Shown: positions 12,701 to 27,770, numbered from the stretch's first letter. The stretch: DNA of 64,000 nucleotides from Plectrocnemia conspersa (GCA_009617715.1 VTFK01000047.1:620001-684000); one strand, 5' to 3'. The notes: generated by a model not told the origin, from the letters alone. Numbers and translations: made by a program.

Positions 12701-15700
12701 AGTTCTAAGCTTTGTAAAAGCTTCCGATGAAGGAGTTTTGGTTGAGAAAGCTCTCTTGCAGTATGAAAGCTTCTCTCTGTATCTTCGGGGCATGTAATTG
12801 AATTTATCGGGGGTAGAGTGACGCTGGAAAGCTGTGCGAAACCCCTTTGTACGTCCTGATTTTTGTAAACTATATAGTGAATGTTGTATTTTTGAAATCA
12901 TAAACTTTTACTAAATTTATAATCACAATTTTGCCTCAAAAAATTAAGCCATCAAAAATGACATTCCAATTTGAAACTTTCTTATGATTGACACTTAATT
13001 TTTTACACATTTTTAAGAACTTCCGTTAATTAGAATTCAACGTTTATGTACTTGAAATGGTGGCAAAGTTCTATCTTCAAACTTTTATTAAGGCCTTGTA
13101 CGTTTATATTTTTTAATATAATACATTTTATATAATTTTAATTTATTATGCTATTCGTTGTTTATTATATAATATAATTTTTTGCAGTTTAATTTTAGCA
13201 ATTTAAATGAAAAAAAATTAAGAGTAGAGATTGGAATTTTTAACATATCTTAAACTAAAACCTGTTTTATCCATTATTTTTTTCTGTCTTGAATGTAATA
13301 TATAATCATTCTAATTTTATTGCAATTTTTTTTAAATATACAAATGTAACATTTATAATAATATTATCTAAATTTTAACTATTAGTTTTTAAATATAAAA
13401 TAAGTTATTACATAAATATTTTAATAAATAAATATATATTATGGAAGTAATAGTGAGCATGAGAAAAAAATATGAAACCACGGGTATTTTAATTAATTAA
13501 TTACCATATCATATAAAATATATTAAAATACTATAATAAAATAATATGTATTTAGATAATATTATTTGTCTTATAAGTGCATAAAATTATTGGATTTTAT
13601 GATAGTGACAGGTCAAATGATTTTATTGTGCTATTAATTTTTAATTTATTTTTATTGAAATATTCTCTTATATAGGTAGTATTTATAACGAAATTAACTA
13701 AAAAATATATTTAATTTGTAATCATAGTAAACAATTTTAATTCGACAATCATAAAATAATGACATATATTTCATACAAATTTTAATACAAAATAATCTGC
13801 CATTTCAATTAAGCTTAATTATATTTTAAATAAATATCTTAAATTTTATCCTGAATTTAATATAATACATTCCAAGAAATAAACATTATTGCCTGTGAAT
13901 ATAATATTAGTATTTTTTATAAACCTACATAAAAAAATATTTACATTTCTTTAGCGTCTACAAATTAAAATTTACGTGTACACAAAGGGCAAAATTATAA
14001 ATTAGGGCAACATCTGAAAAATTATTCCAAATTAACGATAATGGAGAGTAACAGCGGCTCGCTAACAAACAAACAACCCGGAACGTTATTACAACGCACG
14101 ATAAAAACGAAAGGGTCTGGGCATTAATATATTCCAACAAAATCCTTATCGCACTCACGTGTAAAAAATCCTCATATATTCAGGGAATAAACCAATCAAA
14201 AATAAAATTTAATTAGTCACACTGTGTATGTTTTTTCAGGGACATTGATTAAAAGCTCAGTATATAAATAGACGAATTTTCTGGTTTAATTTTTCGGTTT
14301 GATAAATCGGATTATGCGGGCTTAACTCTGATTAAATTCATATACATTACCAATGTGTACAGTGCGCTCGAATAAGCTGCGTGTTTTGCGTTCAGACGTC
14401 CAAAAGGACGGCAACAGGGCCGACTTTGGACGGAAGTGTAAGGGTAAAGTACGGCTGACTTCATGGCATTTCTTCGATAAGCTCCTACATCCTGCTGAAA
14501 TGCAATTGAGAATTGAATAAAATTGTTTTTGTACTCTAATCTACTTCATCTTGAAAAATGATAAAACGTACCTAAACATTAATCCAATTCATCCAATGAA
14601 ATGCAGTCATTCAACATTAAAAACTCAGTTTTAAATTACAGTTTAGATTTAAACGTCTATTTACACAACATCGTGTTACGAAAGCTCCGCAAATGCAACT
14701 GAAGCTAAGCTTTCAGTACACGCCCGGCCGCCGTGACGGTTCGAGCAATACTGAGAGCTTTCCGACGGAAGCTTTGACGATAGGCCACTTCTATCAACTC
14801 CAACCGAACTTTATATCAATGACAAATAAATTACATTTGCGCATTAAGCTCTTAAATTAAATAAATATTCATACGTGTATATTTGTTAATAAAACAATGC
14901 ATTGTTCCAAAACTGTTTTCACAAAACAGGTAAATATTTGTTCAGGGATTGACGTACGGCGGAAATGTGAATTTCAACATAAACCCCCAGTGGTTTCGTG
15001 TACCACACACAAAACAATTGTTTGCGTTTTTCATTTTGTTGTGTATGTTCCCTTACTTTATGCGCAAATGTCGAATTTTACTTCATGTATGTGTGTTAAA
15101 AATATATTTAGCATACATGACGAGAAACTTGGTGCTAAAACTAAAATATAGAATGTTAAATTACGTTTAAATCTTGAAAAAAAACAATCATATAATTTTA
15201 TTATAATTATTTATTTTAAGGGGCATTATTAAATTGATGTGTATAAAATAATTTGTATAAATTTAAACTTAAGAGTTATATCTTAAATAATAATAAATAA
15301 AAAAAACAGAAAAAAGCATTTCAATTTCTGTAGCAATATCGCTTTGCTTTTTATCTATTTGATAATCATTTACAATAATTAATAAAAAAAATAATTGCTT
15401 AGAAAAAGTAAAATATAACCCTAATCTAAAATAACTCAAAAGTATATTTTTTCGTGGCAATGTATTCACCACACTAGTTTATCTTAGTTTGACTTTTTAA
15501 ATGACATTTAAAAATATTTTTTCCTGGACTTATCCTTAGGAAGAATTTATGTAACGATTTTAAGAACCATATATGACCGCAGTATCGATAATCATTGTTT
15601 GTCTAATCTTATAACCCAAATTTATTGTAATAGAATAAAATATATATTTTGATTAATTATACAAAATATATATATATATATATATTAGATATACGTTAAT

Positions 15701-15880
15701 TATAAAATTTAAAATACAAGAAAATACGATTTAAAGCTATTTTAGTGTATAAGAAGAGATTAGAGAATTATAGTTTTTTAATTACCAATAATATTAGTTT
15801 ATAACCATTTTTAGAATAATTGATGCCAGAAAGCTCCTTAAACCTGAGCTCTAATAATTTAAGCTTAGTCCTGATATATA
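6790..15880. other. AT-rich desert with scattered GC-richer islands
   Basis: No exon, RNA gene or intact mobile element recognised. GC-richer islands lie at about 9170-9390, 14380-14480 and 14690-14800. They have no sustained codon structure or splice sites and may be conserved non-coding elements. Open frames at 9222-9455, 11524-11802 and 12626-12901 have no family resemblance that I can see. Confidence 0.4.
15666..15685. repeat. (TA)n microsatellite
   Basis: About ten TA units in AT-rich DNA. Confidence 0.8.
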
Positions 15881-15884
15881 CCCA

Positions 15885-16335
15885 GGTTTTTGACGCCCAC
15901 TTTGTTAACTCTTAAAAGGTAGATTGTCTGCGAGTTTTACACAATATTACTTTAATTTTATCTACATTTATTTTCAATAAAATAATTTTACAGATTTTAT
16001 AAAGATATTTAAAACTTAACGGCACTTGGATTAAGATCGTAAAAACTAGTTATGATAGCTGTGTCATCAGCATATATTTATAAGTCAGTTTTTTTTAATT
16101 TTTATCTCAGATAAGTAGTAAAATGCGTGTTATTTTATAAAACTAATATCAAATCATGTAATAAAAAAATATTTTTTTTATTACATAATTAAAAAATTTA
16201 AGCTGGTTTATTATAGTGATTTTTTTTAATTTTACATCACACATGTGACTATAATTTTGTATCAACGCATAGGTGGTCGAAAAAGCATCTGCTAGCATTT
16301 TGGCCTTCTCTAGATTGGATTTAGTAAAACTAACA
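15885..16335 (-). mobile_element. Decayed LINE reverse transcriptase fragment
   Basis: On the minus strand the catalytic motif YADDTAIITSFYDLNP is intact at about 16074-16027. It is followed by LLKINVDKIKVILCKTRR (about 15980-15925), the usual 'WLLKIN..KTK' block of LINE reverse transcriptases. Upstream, near 16325-16265, SNLEKAKMLADAFSTTYAL resembles the segment before the polymerase fingers. The pieces are in order and orientation, but stops and deletions separate them, so the copy is dead. Confidence 0.75.
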
Positions 16336-19300
16336 ACTTAACATATATTGATATAATATATTAATCCCATAATCTATTTACATGATTTAATGAGTTTCAA
16401 CATTAATTTTGCTTTCTCATAAACTGCTATAGAAACTAACAATACTTATAATATTTTTAAAATCGCAAAGCAATACCTAATTAGTACACTGATTTTAGGA
16501 TCTATTCTAAAAGTCATGTAATCAAAAAGGAAAGTCTTCTGATCAATATTTTTTTCAATTTTAATGACCCGAATGTATCTATAATTGTGTCAATAAAAAA
16601 ATTATTTTACTATATATGTTTAATAAAAATCATATAAAAATATGTTCGATTAAAGCTATTTAAATTTTAGAATTTATTATGTAGTTTTTTCTCAATCACG
16701 AACACAAATTCTTGTGATACGCACACATACATCGTCGTAAAAAACGAAATCACTACATAACAGCTTTTCAGATGGTGTCATTTTTTACGAAGCAAATAAC
16801 TTTTTATACTACGTAAGTGAGAAGTAAAAATATAATATCGCAGAGGCAAAGTTAAGATTTTATTCTTAAATTTTTAAAATAATAGTTTATCAACAAGTAC
16901 TTTTAACAATAGTTTTTAACCATTTCTCTTACATTATTGCTATTTGACAATAACAATAGTTCGCGAAAATTTTAATTAATAAGTTATAACATATTTTTTT
17001 ATAATTTGTAAAAATTTAATAAATTGAATATATTACAAAAATAATATACAAATAATATATATTTTTTGTGAAGTATATGCTGTGTATTGTAAATATAATA
17101 AAACTGAAAGCATTTTATACTTTGCTCAGAATTGGCTCTTATGTATGATATAATATAATACGTAAAGAACATTTTATTTTACATCCATGTATACAATAAA
17201 CATATTATAGCAAAAAGTATAGGATAATTTGCCGTTACAAATAAATAAAATAAAAAATATAACAAAGACTAATTACTTATATTTTAATTAAATTATATAT
17301 TATACAAAAATATGTTAATATCATTGATAATTATCGCAAGTAATTAATAAAATCTATAATATTTTATTGTTTCTCACAAATATGCACTCAAGGATGTTAA
17401 TATATAATCGAGTTAAAAGCGGCTCCGGTTCCTATGATAGTAAGGAAAATTATATTCACAAAGAGGGTGACTAGTCAGATTTAATATGGTCAAACGTCGT
17501 ACGATCGTCTTTGTGCTCCGTTATACCATATTATTGATTACACATCCAGTGAATAAATTTAATATATTTTCTTCGCGGTTCACAGATAAACAATTAACTT
17601 ATTTCACTCTGTTGTGGAAATCAACCGTCTCTTTTCATTATCAATACGTCAGTCGAGTCTGAGATCCGTTTTCACACTCGAGAAAATTCTTTCTTTCTCG
17701 CAAGCGCAATCTGTAGAAGTTCAGAGCCCCGGCAACAAAAGGCTTCGCCATTGTCCTTTTCTTTGCCTTTGAGAAGTAAGTGTCCTCTAAAATCTGGTCC
17801 TAAGCTTGCAAAGGGTGTATATTTGGCGATAACGTCTCTGGTTAGGTGATTAGTACGGCTGAGCAGACAGCGCTAATGGTATATAGACTTGAGCCGGAAA
17901 CGCAATTTCTATTAGTTTCGTTTAAACCAATAGACATTCCATCCAAAAATCGATAAAAGTGTTTTTCAAACGATACATCTCAAGTGATTTTCTAATATTT
18001 CAATCGAATATTTCAATGCCAGTCCCTCGCATTGTAGTTTTTTATCCGGGAAATACTTTTTAACTATTTACATAACACTGATACCATCAAACATATTATT
18101 TTACTGTCTACATAAAAACATAGTTTTAAAATATTTTGTTAGTCATGATTGAGAATCCGTTATCATATGTGCATATATTTAAATCATCTTGTATTTTTTA
18201 CAATTAAAGATAACGTCTAAGGCACATCTAAAATATGTTTTAATTTCAGAATATTGTAAAAGCTTTGCCTACAGCTCAATTTCGAACATTTTTTTCTCAC
18301 ATAAATAATAAAAAAAAAACCAACATTTATATATAAATATATAGAAAAATAGGCTTTTAAAAATAATATAAAGCCTTGTGCACGTTACATAAGGTAATCC
18401 CGAAATAAATTTTGGTTCTTAATGAATACAAACAATTACTTTTAAATGTTTATTTTTATGTTAATAGATCAAATATATTATTTTTACAAAGATATATTAT
18501 TTTCGTACATTTCGGTTGAATTTTTAATTGCATTAGTATAAAATCTTCTAGATTCAAAATATTCCGATAGTCCCCTTTTCACATCGTCAGCATTTTGATT
18601 TTTTTACTTTTATCAAGTATTGAATCGATCAAAATAAATTGTAGTCTGGAGAATAGACAGATGATATAAAATCTTCCAGTCAAGTTCCTTGATTTTATCG
18701 AGAGTCAATTTCGCCACAACGATAATAATAAATATATTGTCTGTAAGTATCTGCTAGAGGGATTTCATAAAACCACAAAGGTACTTTACATTAAAAAGTA
18801 TCATTGTCTTTTATTTCAAGCGTTTATCAGCACTGTCCTAATTTGTGTAAAAGTTATTTCACTATGCGGCGATGAAAAATTGCGCAATAATAAAGATATA
18901 TGAAACTCGTGTGTGCTCATGAATAAAAGTGTAATATTTTCTAACAATGCCACATTACTTGCCACATTTAGTTTTTTTCCCGTATATTTTTATAAGTATA
19001 TAAATTGCCCGTTGTTTTTACTTATAAGCCGAAAGCCATTACAATCAATCACACTTGCGGTGTAAAAATGTAAAGCGTTGTTGACATTAGTGACATTATC
19101 TACTAATATGATACCAAATGATTTTCATGGCCCTTTATGTACAATAATATTTATTATTCTAAAATGTCATTTTTCTAATAAAAAATGCGCATACAATTAT
19201 GTGGTGACCTAAATTTTGTACCTATTGACTGAATTTATTTCATACATGACAAAACTTGAATGTCATTGAAAATTCGATTTTCTATCCGTTTTCATCCCAC

Positions 19301-22300
19301 TGTTATTTTATTGCGAACCGCATTTCTCCACATTGCAATTTCATCTGTGAAATTCGATATGCTATAAGCCATAAGCAACAAAGCTATCGAGCTTTTCCAA
19401 TATAATATCAAATTACATGTACTGACGTTCATTCCACATATAATATTTAAAACATTGACGCGTTGGAAATTTACTGAAATTCTATAATACTCATTAGCTA
19501 ATATTATGAATTGGTTAATTGCATGCTTTGTATTTATTACATAGTTTACATATTTATACGAATTAATAATGATAAAAATAAGCACTCTTATTTATAATTA
19601 TTTATTATTAAAAAATCTATGAATGACTGTTCTATAATTGTTTTTTTAATTTTAATTTGTCATACATCACAGAATTGCTAAAAGATTTACTGAATTCAAA
19701 CCCATCTGACTCTTAAAACCTCAAAACATATATAGTGGCAAGATTTTTTAGGATGACTAACAATCGCTATTTTTCTCTTTAGTATGAAATAAAATCATTT
19801 CATCATCGCTAAGCAGTGTATTTAATTTTAATTAATTTAACTATTATGATTTTCAAAAATAAAATTAATCTGTTGTTTACTAATATATACAGCAGTGCAA
19901 TTTAATGCAAAAAAGCTTTACTTTTACTTTAATTTAATAAATAAAATAAATCTTGATAAAAATATATTTTCCAAGGACACTTAATACATATCAATGGACT
20001 AGCAATAACTAGTGAAGGAGTACTAAAAACTTTTAATGATATACCTCATTATTTGTTTGGGCATTATATTTATATACTAAAGAAATTTTATTTTTGTTAC
20101 CATTCATAGCTCTGCCAGTCATATCTACAACAAGGGTTTAGATCAAAATATACCAAAAGTTTCCACGGCAAATTTCGAACTTTTGCACTTGTTTCCTTTA
20201 CAAAATAAGCTTCGTTTTAGATCGACAAACATCCGTCGGCGATAAGGTACGTCCATCGCCGCGCGGACAGTTTTCTCAAAAAGTTTTCCTTCCTCTTAAC
20301 GACGGAAAAGTGTTTCAGGATGTGCTCCGCAAAGTTTGACCGTTTTCAACGGCCGTCAAAGAAGATTAATACTCAAAGCTAGCTTACTATATAATACCAA
20401 TTTTGCTTATTTCCCCAATTGCATTTCACCGAAATAGCCATCTCCTATGTTTCTCTCGCTCTCCCTCACTCTTTCAGTTAATGATATAACATTTTTCAGG
20501 GTATTAATTATTAATTATTCATGTGGAAAGGTAGGGTATAATTTGTGTATGTGATAAATATTAAAGTGTTTTAATATAACAATTGCCTGAGGCAATACAA
20601 AGCATAGAAAGCTTTTCTTTTGAATTCGCGTATATTTAAACGTAATTATAATTTTCTCTTACCAACATTAATTGAATTTATATTAAATTTATATTTGCGC
20701 TTTATTATACAAATTTAACATTCTACAATAAAGTAAGTGCAACATTAACAAAATATAGCAATGAAGACTTAAAAATTAAAAATATTGCAGAGCAGCATTT
20801 TTAGATATAACCTAGGCGTTTCTGACTGAGTGAAAATCAGCCACTTGATTTAAAATAACCTTATTGAATATATGTAAATTTAAGAAAAAAACAACCATGG
20901 TAATCTATACATGAAGATATTCAATATAGAACCAAAACATATCGTGTAGAAATATTTGTAACTAATACAGTTTCTGAATTGTGTATTATTTTTTATGACT
21001 CTTTATTCCTCTCTATTTTTTTAATTTTTATGCCAATAATCCATACATTATTCTCTTAGTCATTATCAAAAATTCTAGTATAAAATTAATTCAACACTAC
21101 ACAATAATAGATATATTTATATTTAAAGTTAAACTTTTATATTAAATGCGTCATTTATTTCCAAAATATGATAAATTCATTTAAAATTCAGTAAAAAATC
21201 ACTGCAATATATTTTTATTATTATTATGATACAAATTGCTGCAATTTGTTAATGTTAGCAAATGTTATTTAACGGTCGTTTTTTATTGTTATTTGTAAGT
21301 AATATTTTTATATTAGTAATAGTAAAACTTAAATACTTGTATTATTAAATTCATTTTTTATATAACTAAAACTATTATTTGAACTAATAATCAAGTATTT
21401 CATCGAATTAAAATTAAATCACTAAATCAATAAATAACTATCGACGTTACCAAAAAAAACAATACCGTAATTTATAAATAATCCAGATATCCTATATCTA
21501 TGCCAAAAATAATAATGTGCAATGTAATTCTTATCATGAATATAATTGCGATCAATAGCTAGGTTTCCATATTAATAAATATTATAATAATTTGTCATCA
21601 GATAAGAACATATTACTTTATAACAAACAATTAACATATCACAGTATGGCAACTATATTTTTAATAAATTGTATATTAATATTTCACACCTATTTAGCAT
21701 AATAGAAGAAGCTGAAGCTTTACTTTGTTTGTCAACGAAATTTATAAAATAAATTAAAAATTAATTAGTTATAATATGAAATATCATTTATAAAAATAAA
21801 ATGTTTGGGATTTATGTAATATTTGCACCCTTGACATTTATAATATATTCAAGATGAGATATACAATTTATTTAAGCTTTAATTAACGAGAGAGCCTTAA
21901 GGGAGAGATCTAATTTTTTTTAATTTTCCTAATAGGTAAAATGCGTATTGTGGTTTTATTATCGACCTCTCAGATTAAACGACGTCTTTTGAGTAGCAGA
22001 GAATAAGCGATAATGGTCTAAGGCACTCGACAAAACAAAAACACTTAGCTGCTAATGGGCGCGAGAGGAATGTCGTTTGGAATCAAATTACAGAAAAGCT
22101 TCGTGTGTGTTTCCTTCTTGTCCTTTTAAGCGTTTTGCCCCCCGTCATCTCCTATTCAATTACCCGAAATCAAATCTATTGCTCCGTCGCGACCCTAAAG
22201 CCTTCTGCATACGAGGGATATAGAAAATGTCTGGGGCAAAACATTTACCATGTTGAAACCGTAATAAAAAGCAAAAAAGTGTCTAGATCGCGTTGAAATT

Positions 22301-24022
22301 GCTTTAGATACGTTATTTAAAAAATGTAAATATATAAATAAAAATATATAAAGAAATCTTTAATTTCACGCTACTACATTAAAAAATTAACGTCAATTTA
22401 AAAACGCTGAGTGACGTTAATTATTCAGTGTTTGCTTTCGTTAAGAGTAAATGAAGTCAATTTAAAAGTATGTTTTAGTCAAGTATAACTCAACGATTTT
22501 ATATTAAATTTTTAATAAATTTATTTTACATTGCTACATTACGCTTGGATTTTATCTTGATTAATATGAGAAAATATCTTGTATAACCAAGTTTTAGCAG
22601 CTCATGTCACACAACCACATAACATAACTCTATTCCGGTACAAACAATCTTTTGTCTTGGTTCAAGGAGATTTATCTACAGAAGCAACTACGTCTTCAAA
22701 ATAATACAATATTATATAACAAGCATATGAAATATATATTGTATTATAATTTCTCAAAAAGGCTCTTCCAATCTGTGGAGAACCTTTGATATAAATAATA
22801 TTTTTATTTAAACTTATAATATATAATATTAGTCTGAAATTAATACTGTAATAATAGAACGCGTATAATATAATATCAAATAAATTGTACTGATATGATA
22901 ATGTTTTTTCCTAATATTTAAATTATTCCTTTCGGTACATAAGGATTATTAATTAGTTTGCGATATACATATTAAATTCAGTTTTGTAAGCATATGATTA
23001 TTTAAAAATATTTTTACATTATAAATGTTTGATTGTTATGTATTATAATATATTTGTATAAACTTCAGGCATTAAATAGCATACCTTAATAAGCAAACGC
23101 AACTTGAAATAAATTAAGGATAATTTATATTTTAATACATTGTGTAAAATATATGTATGTATATACTTAGCTCTCTAACTTATTTGACAAATATTCAAAA
23201 TTATCATATAATTTATACAAAACACACAATTATGTTTTTAGCGATAAATCCATATTTATCTTAGAAGCAAACATTTGTTGCTTAAGTATAAAACCCCACT
23301 TTATAAAATCTGCAAAGCTTTCTTTGCAAACAACAATATGAAAAACATTTTTTTATATTTACGTTTAAATTTAACCTGTCCAAATCGCAAAAAAATTGAA
23401 CCGGCAGATTTTACCAAAACCGTATATGTTGTGCTCAGCCGACCGCAAATTTCACGCCATTGTTGCGGTTTTGCCGTTTTTGCGCTCGCATGGCCGTTAA
23501 TAAATGCGAATGCGAGATTTCTTACATGCAAACTGATTTATGCGACTATAAATTCTATGCATTGTGATTTGTGTTAATTCATACATGTAGTTTGTATAGC
23601 TTCTATGTGTGATCCAAAAAGGAGGAGCAGTATGAAACGCATAAAGGGTTGAAACGACTCCACAACCCTTTTGCGCCACTTGGAATTTTCTTATTCTTGT
23701 TGGGCTTTAGGGCTCTTAAGTTTTCTGTCTGCAACGCTTATCGCACCTTTTATTTGATGTATCCGTCTTATGAGTTCTCTTGCTCGACATCTCCTTAACA
23801 TTCACATAAAATGTTCAATGCTTTTACATACCATAGGTGTTCCAAAAGTCTTCGTGTATTTTTTATTTAACAAATAAATAATAATTTGCGCTTTATTAAC
23901 AAATTAAAATTGCCAAAGATTTTATTTGACTGCAAACATAATTTAAATATGTTTCTTGAAAGCTTAAATAATGTGCTTCAATTTAAATACAATACGATCA
24001 AATATACTAATGAAGTATTTTA
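16336..24022. other. AT-rich desert with GC-richer islands
   Basis: No gene recognised. Islands at about 17640-17780, 20220-20350 and 22010-22290 are richer in G and C than the surroundings. A hydrophobic minus-strand frame near 17485-17410 lacks a donor site. The rest is low-complexity AT. Confidence 0.4.
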
Positions 24023-24035
24023 ATAGTATGGTAAT
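24023..24035. repeat. Target-site duplication, left copy
   Basis: The 13-mer ATAGTATGGTAAT here is repeated exactly at 25001-25013, directly after the poly(A) of the LINE insertion. Confidence 0.9.
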
Positions 24036-25000
24036 CTACCTCCAAGATCGAAGCTATGTCGTCTCCTTAAATAAATTTAAAATACCAGCCGGGGTTCCTA
24101 CTTGGGATCAATATAATATATACAAACGATAAATTTTAAAAAACACCAGTCTCTATTTACGCGGACGATACGGCCGTTTTAACTAGTTCATATTTTAAAT
24201 AAACATTTAAAAAATGGAAAATAAAAAATAAACGATGATAAAATTGAGGCAATCTTTTTACGTCCGGCAACCGTTGCCTCCGCCTTAAAAAAAAACCGAG
24301 CAGGGCAAAAACATTGAATGGAAAACGAGTGTTAGGTATCTGGGTCTTCACTTAGATTCTAAATTAAAATATACAAAGCATATAAAAGAAGTTATTAAAG
24401 GGCTTGCCGCCATTTCAGCTCTGAGACCCATTTTTAACAGAAAAAGCGCGTTGGTGTTCAAAAAAAACAAAATTTTATTATATAAACAATTGATACGACC
24501 GGAATTAACATACGATTGCCCAGTTAAAAATAATTTTAATAAGTTACAAATAATTCAAAATAAAAGCTTTTGTATTTGCCATATTATACTAATTTAAAAA
24601 AAACTCGATATTCTATACCTACAATTAAAAATCACATTATTACTAATACGATAAATTATTACAAAAATATCTGCGTGAACATAATAATAAAATTAATTGA
24701 AAAAAAAATTGGTAACTATGACAAAGTCACACTAAATTTAAAGCTTAAAGCACATAATGCTTTGATTTAACCACGACTTCAATAAATAAGTGTTATTTTT
24801 TTAATTATGTATCTTAAATATTTTATTTTCTTTTTTTTATTGTATGTATAGTATTTTCTCCTTAAATTTTTTTTATTAAATATTGCATATTTTAATTGTA
24901 TTCTTAAACATGATTAAAAGCCAGAATGTAATTTATAACTTGTATAAAACTAAATTATTTTTTGAAATAAACATTTAATAAAAAAAAAAAAAAAAAAAAA
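24036..25000 (+). mobile_element. 5'-truncated jockey-type LINE insertion with poly(A)
   Basis: A 965-bp insertion bounded by a perfect 13-bp duplication and ending in a run of about 20 A. Plus-strand frames show, in order, DRSYVVSLNKFKIPAGVPTW (about 24047-24110), then QYNIYKR, then RT active-site sequence reading YADDTAVLTSS (about 24156-24190). Next come WKTSVRYLGLHLDSKLKY (about 24320-24370) and LLYKQLIRPELTYDCP (about 24475-24525). This is the jockey-clade order in the C-terminal half of ORF2. It lacks sequence between GVP and QYNIY, has frameshifts and stops, and is non-autonomous. The exact duplication suggests a fairly recent insertion of an already defective copy, or fast decay. Confidence 0.9.
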
Positions 25001-25013
25001 ATAGTATGGTAAT
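25001..25013. repeat. Target-site duplication, right copy
   Basis: Exact copy of the 13-mer at 24023-24035. Confidence 0.9.
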
Positions 25014-27770
25014 AAAAAGTTTCTAGTCTAAGTTAAAATTTATTTTATAATGTAAAATATTATATATGTATCAAATTGTGTGTTAAGAATAGTTATTAAC
25101 ATAATAAATGTTTTTTTAGATATTCTATTACAAATTTATATAAGTGATTTGAGAAATGTACGGCTAATTAAACTCATTTTAAAATCACAATCAAATCACC
25201 ATATTTGCAATGTATTTTTGCCTCTTATATTTTCGATTATCTTCTGGCATTGTTAAGGTGCAGTGCAAGAATATTTTATTTAATTCTTTAAATTTATAAT
25301 CTGCCACATGAATTTTTTATATATTACTATAAAATAATAAAAAAAAAAAACAATTTATTCTATGCAACGATACAAGAACTAAACTTTTTTCGGAACCACT
25401 TTTAGTAAAAAAAAAAAAAGTGTAGTCTAAGAATCACTTACTAGAGTCAGTCTTTATAATGAATAGAAACAGTTGGCTTATTTATCATGCATTTGTGATT
25501 TTTATAAAATCTTCCTCTCTTCGCTAAACTTTTATCCTTAGCCGGCCGTTTCCATTGCGGTATCTGAAGATGGTTCGATGGCTGAGTTTTTATCTTTTAG
25601 GAAAAGGGGTAGCTCTCTCGAAACAAAAACACATTGAATGCACGACCAAATAAAAGTCTATTTCATTTCGTGTTGAAGAGTCTGCGCCCTCAAATAGTGT
25701 GCTTTGTAAACCTTATAACCAGTACGTGTTTATTTTGTAAATATTATTTTAATGTATGAAAAGTCGATATCAAATTTATAATGGCTTGAAATGCTTGTAC
25801 TTCTGTGAACCTAATATCTTCACAACACCTTGTTGTAATTGTTCTTAGTTTTATAAACAACTATGGTTAAATATATAAATAAATTTAAACTATATGATAA
25901 CATTTATTAAATGTAAAGAAATAATATTATCTACCATTGTACTGATATTTTTTTATACAAATATATTGAAGTAAAATTTTAATATATATAAATAAATAAC
26001 ATTTAGAATATCAAAGCAATCTTATCAGAGTTTTTTTTTATAATAATATTATATAAGAATCTAAAAATATCATAGTAAAAGATTGATTGCTAATTATGTA
26101 CCTAAATGTTTCTGTAATAAGAAACAAAATATTTTACGTTAATACGGGACTGTGGAATTTTACGCGATATTACGAGTTTATAATTTAGCAAAATAGCATG
26201 GCCTTGACTTTCAGATAAGATTATTACATTCGAGATCTGAATTAAATTGGAAATTGCATGAAATCAATATTAAAGTCAAAATAAAATGTCAATCAAATTT
26301 TTTTACAAGCGCGTTGAGAGGTAATTAATTTTAGGGGAATTGAAAGTTACGCGAATTTCTATATATTTATAGCATAACTCACTTTTTTTATTAAAATATA
26401 TACAGTAATAATCAGAATTTAAAAAAATTGTATTGAATATATTACAATTTAAAAAATATTTCAAACGTCAGTCAAAATGTCTGCGTAACCTTGTCCCTTT
26501 GCGATAACGCGTTATTTACCCGAAGCGATCTTGGGCCAAAAGGCGTGGTTGCTACTATTAATCTTACTTACTTTTCGTTAAACCGACTCGGATAAAATTA
26601 CCATAAAAATTGTATAAGATAGATTTAGAAGAAAATTCGCTCAAGCAACCCAAAAAGGTCACGCCAGATTTGAAGGAGAAAACACGCAAATATTTTGGTT
26701 CAAAAGTTGCTGACCTCTGCTATTTATTTTAATAAATATACACTTTGCTAAGTATTATAATATTTTAAAGTATAAATTTTATCTGCCTATGCATTAATAA
26801 ATAATAATTAAATAGGTAATATAATACATGTATAATGCTTATATCTATACACTAATTATATTTTTATGAAATAACATGAAAAATCCATTTAGATACGTAC
26901 ATTTATTTTTCAATTTTGCTCAACAAATTAAAGCAATATTTTATAATTTCCGGCAAGGGCGGATTGACCTGGAGGGCATTAGAAAACGCTCGGTGGGCTG
27001 TATGTCAAAATTCATAAATGTTTTTTATATGTTATTTTCTTTGTATTTTTACCTAAATGCATAAATGACTATTTACATAAATTATACGTAGATGTTGCCA
27101 GATTTTTTAGGTTCACTTTAAATTATAGATTTTTCTATACTGTTATATCTTCACGAATGTATTATAATTTCAAACGAAATTTTGTATTTGAGTTGATTTA
27201 CTCGAAAAGTTTTCGAGCCGGCCATGGGTCACAATTCACCTCTGATTTTTGATATAATATAAACATTTTCCATCACATTTCGATATTTTAATAAAATATT
27301 CAATTTATTTAATAAAAATAAAAAATATGATATAAAATAAATATCACGACTTCATAAAGATATTGTAAACATTGTTAAAAAAATTATTAGTATGAGCATT
27401 ATTTTAACTGTTTGTTCGAGTGTGTATAAAAAATGTTACCAGCTCGCAATTAATTCGTAATTGACGTGTGAATTCATCCTTGAGTTAACGAGGCAGAGTC
27501 AAATTTTACACCGCCGGAGGATATCTAATAGGTATAATTAGCGCGTTTAATTAGTTTGAACTAGAACATAATCGGTACACAGGTACAAAAGGTAGCTTTC
27601 GTCAAGCGACATCGGAGCAACGTTAATTGCGCTAATCTCAAACTGTTTCCAACAATTCGCTACCTCATCCATAATTCATAAGGCGTCAGCTAGGTATCCA
27701 CATTCAAATGACATCTGATTTAGCTGCCAGGGTACACAACCATATAAATCCACAGATAAATACACCTCAC
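25014..27770. other. AT-rich stretch, nothing firm
   Basis: No exon recognised. GC-richer islands occur at about 25540-25690 and 26490-26560, without convincing splice sites. Confidence 0.4.

Noticed and set aside
11524..12901. Minus-strand open frames at 11524-11802 and 12626-12901
   Set aside because: No recognised family, no supporting splice sites or neighbours, and codon use like chance frames; possibly conserved non-coding sequence.
17410..17490. Hydrophobic minus-strand segment (LVTLFVNIIFLTIIGTG)
   Set aside because: Looked like a missing membrane segment, but there is no donor after it before a stop, and the acceptor is poor.
9222..22296. Apparent similarity between 9300-9390 and 22140-22250
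   Set aside because: Only short words (such as TACGAG and GGGG) are shared, with no consistent order; not a repeat pair.
23275..23679. Overlapping open frames on both strands
   Set aside because: No family resemblance on either strand and no splice sites in phase with any gene.
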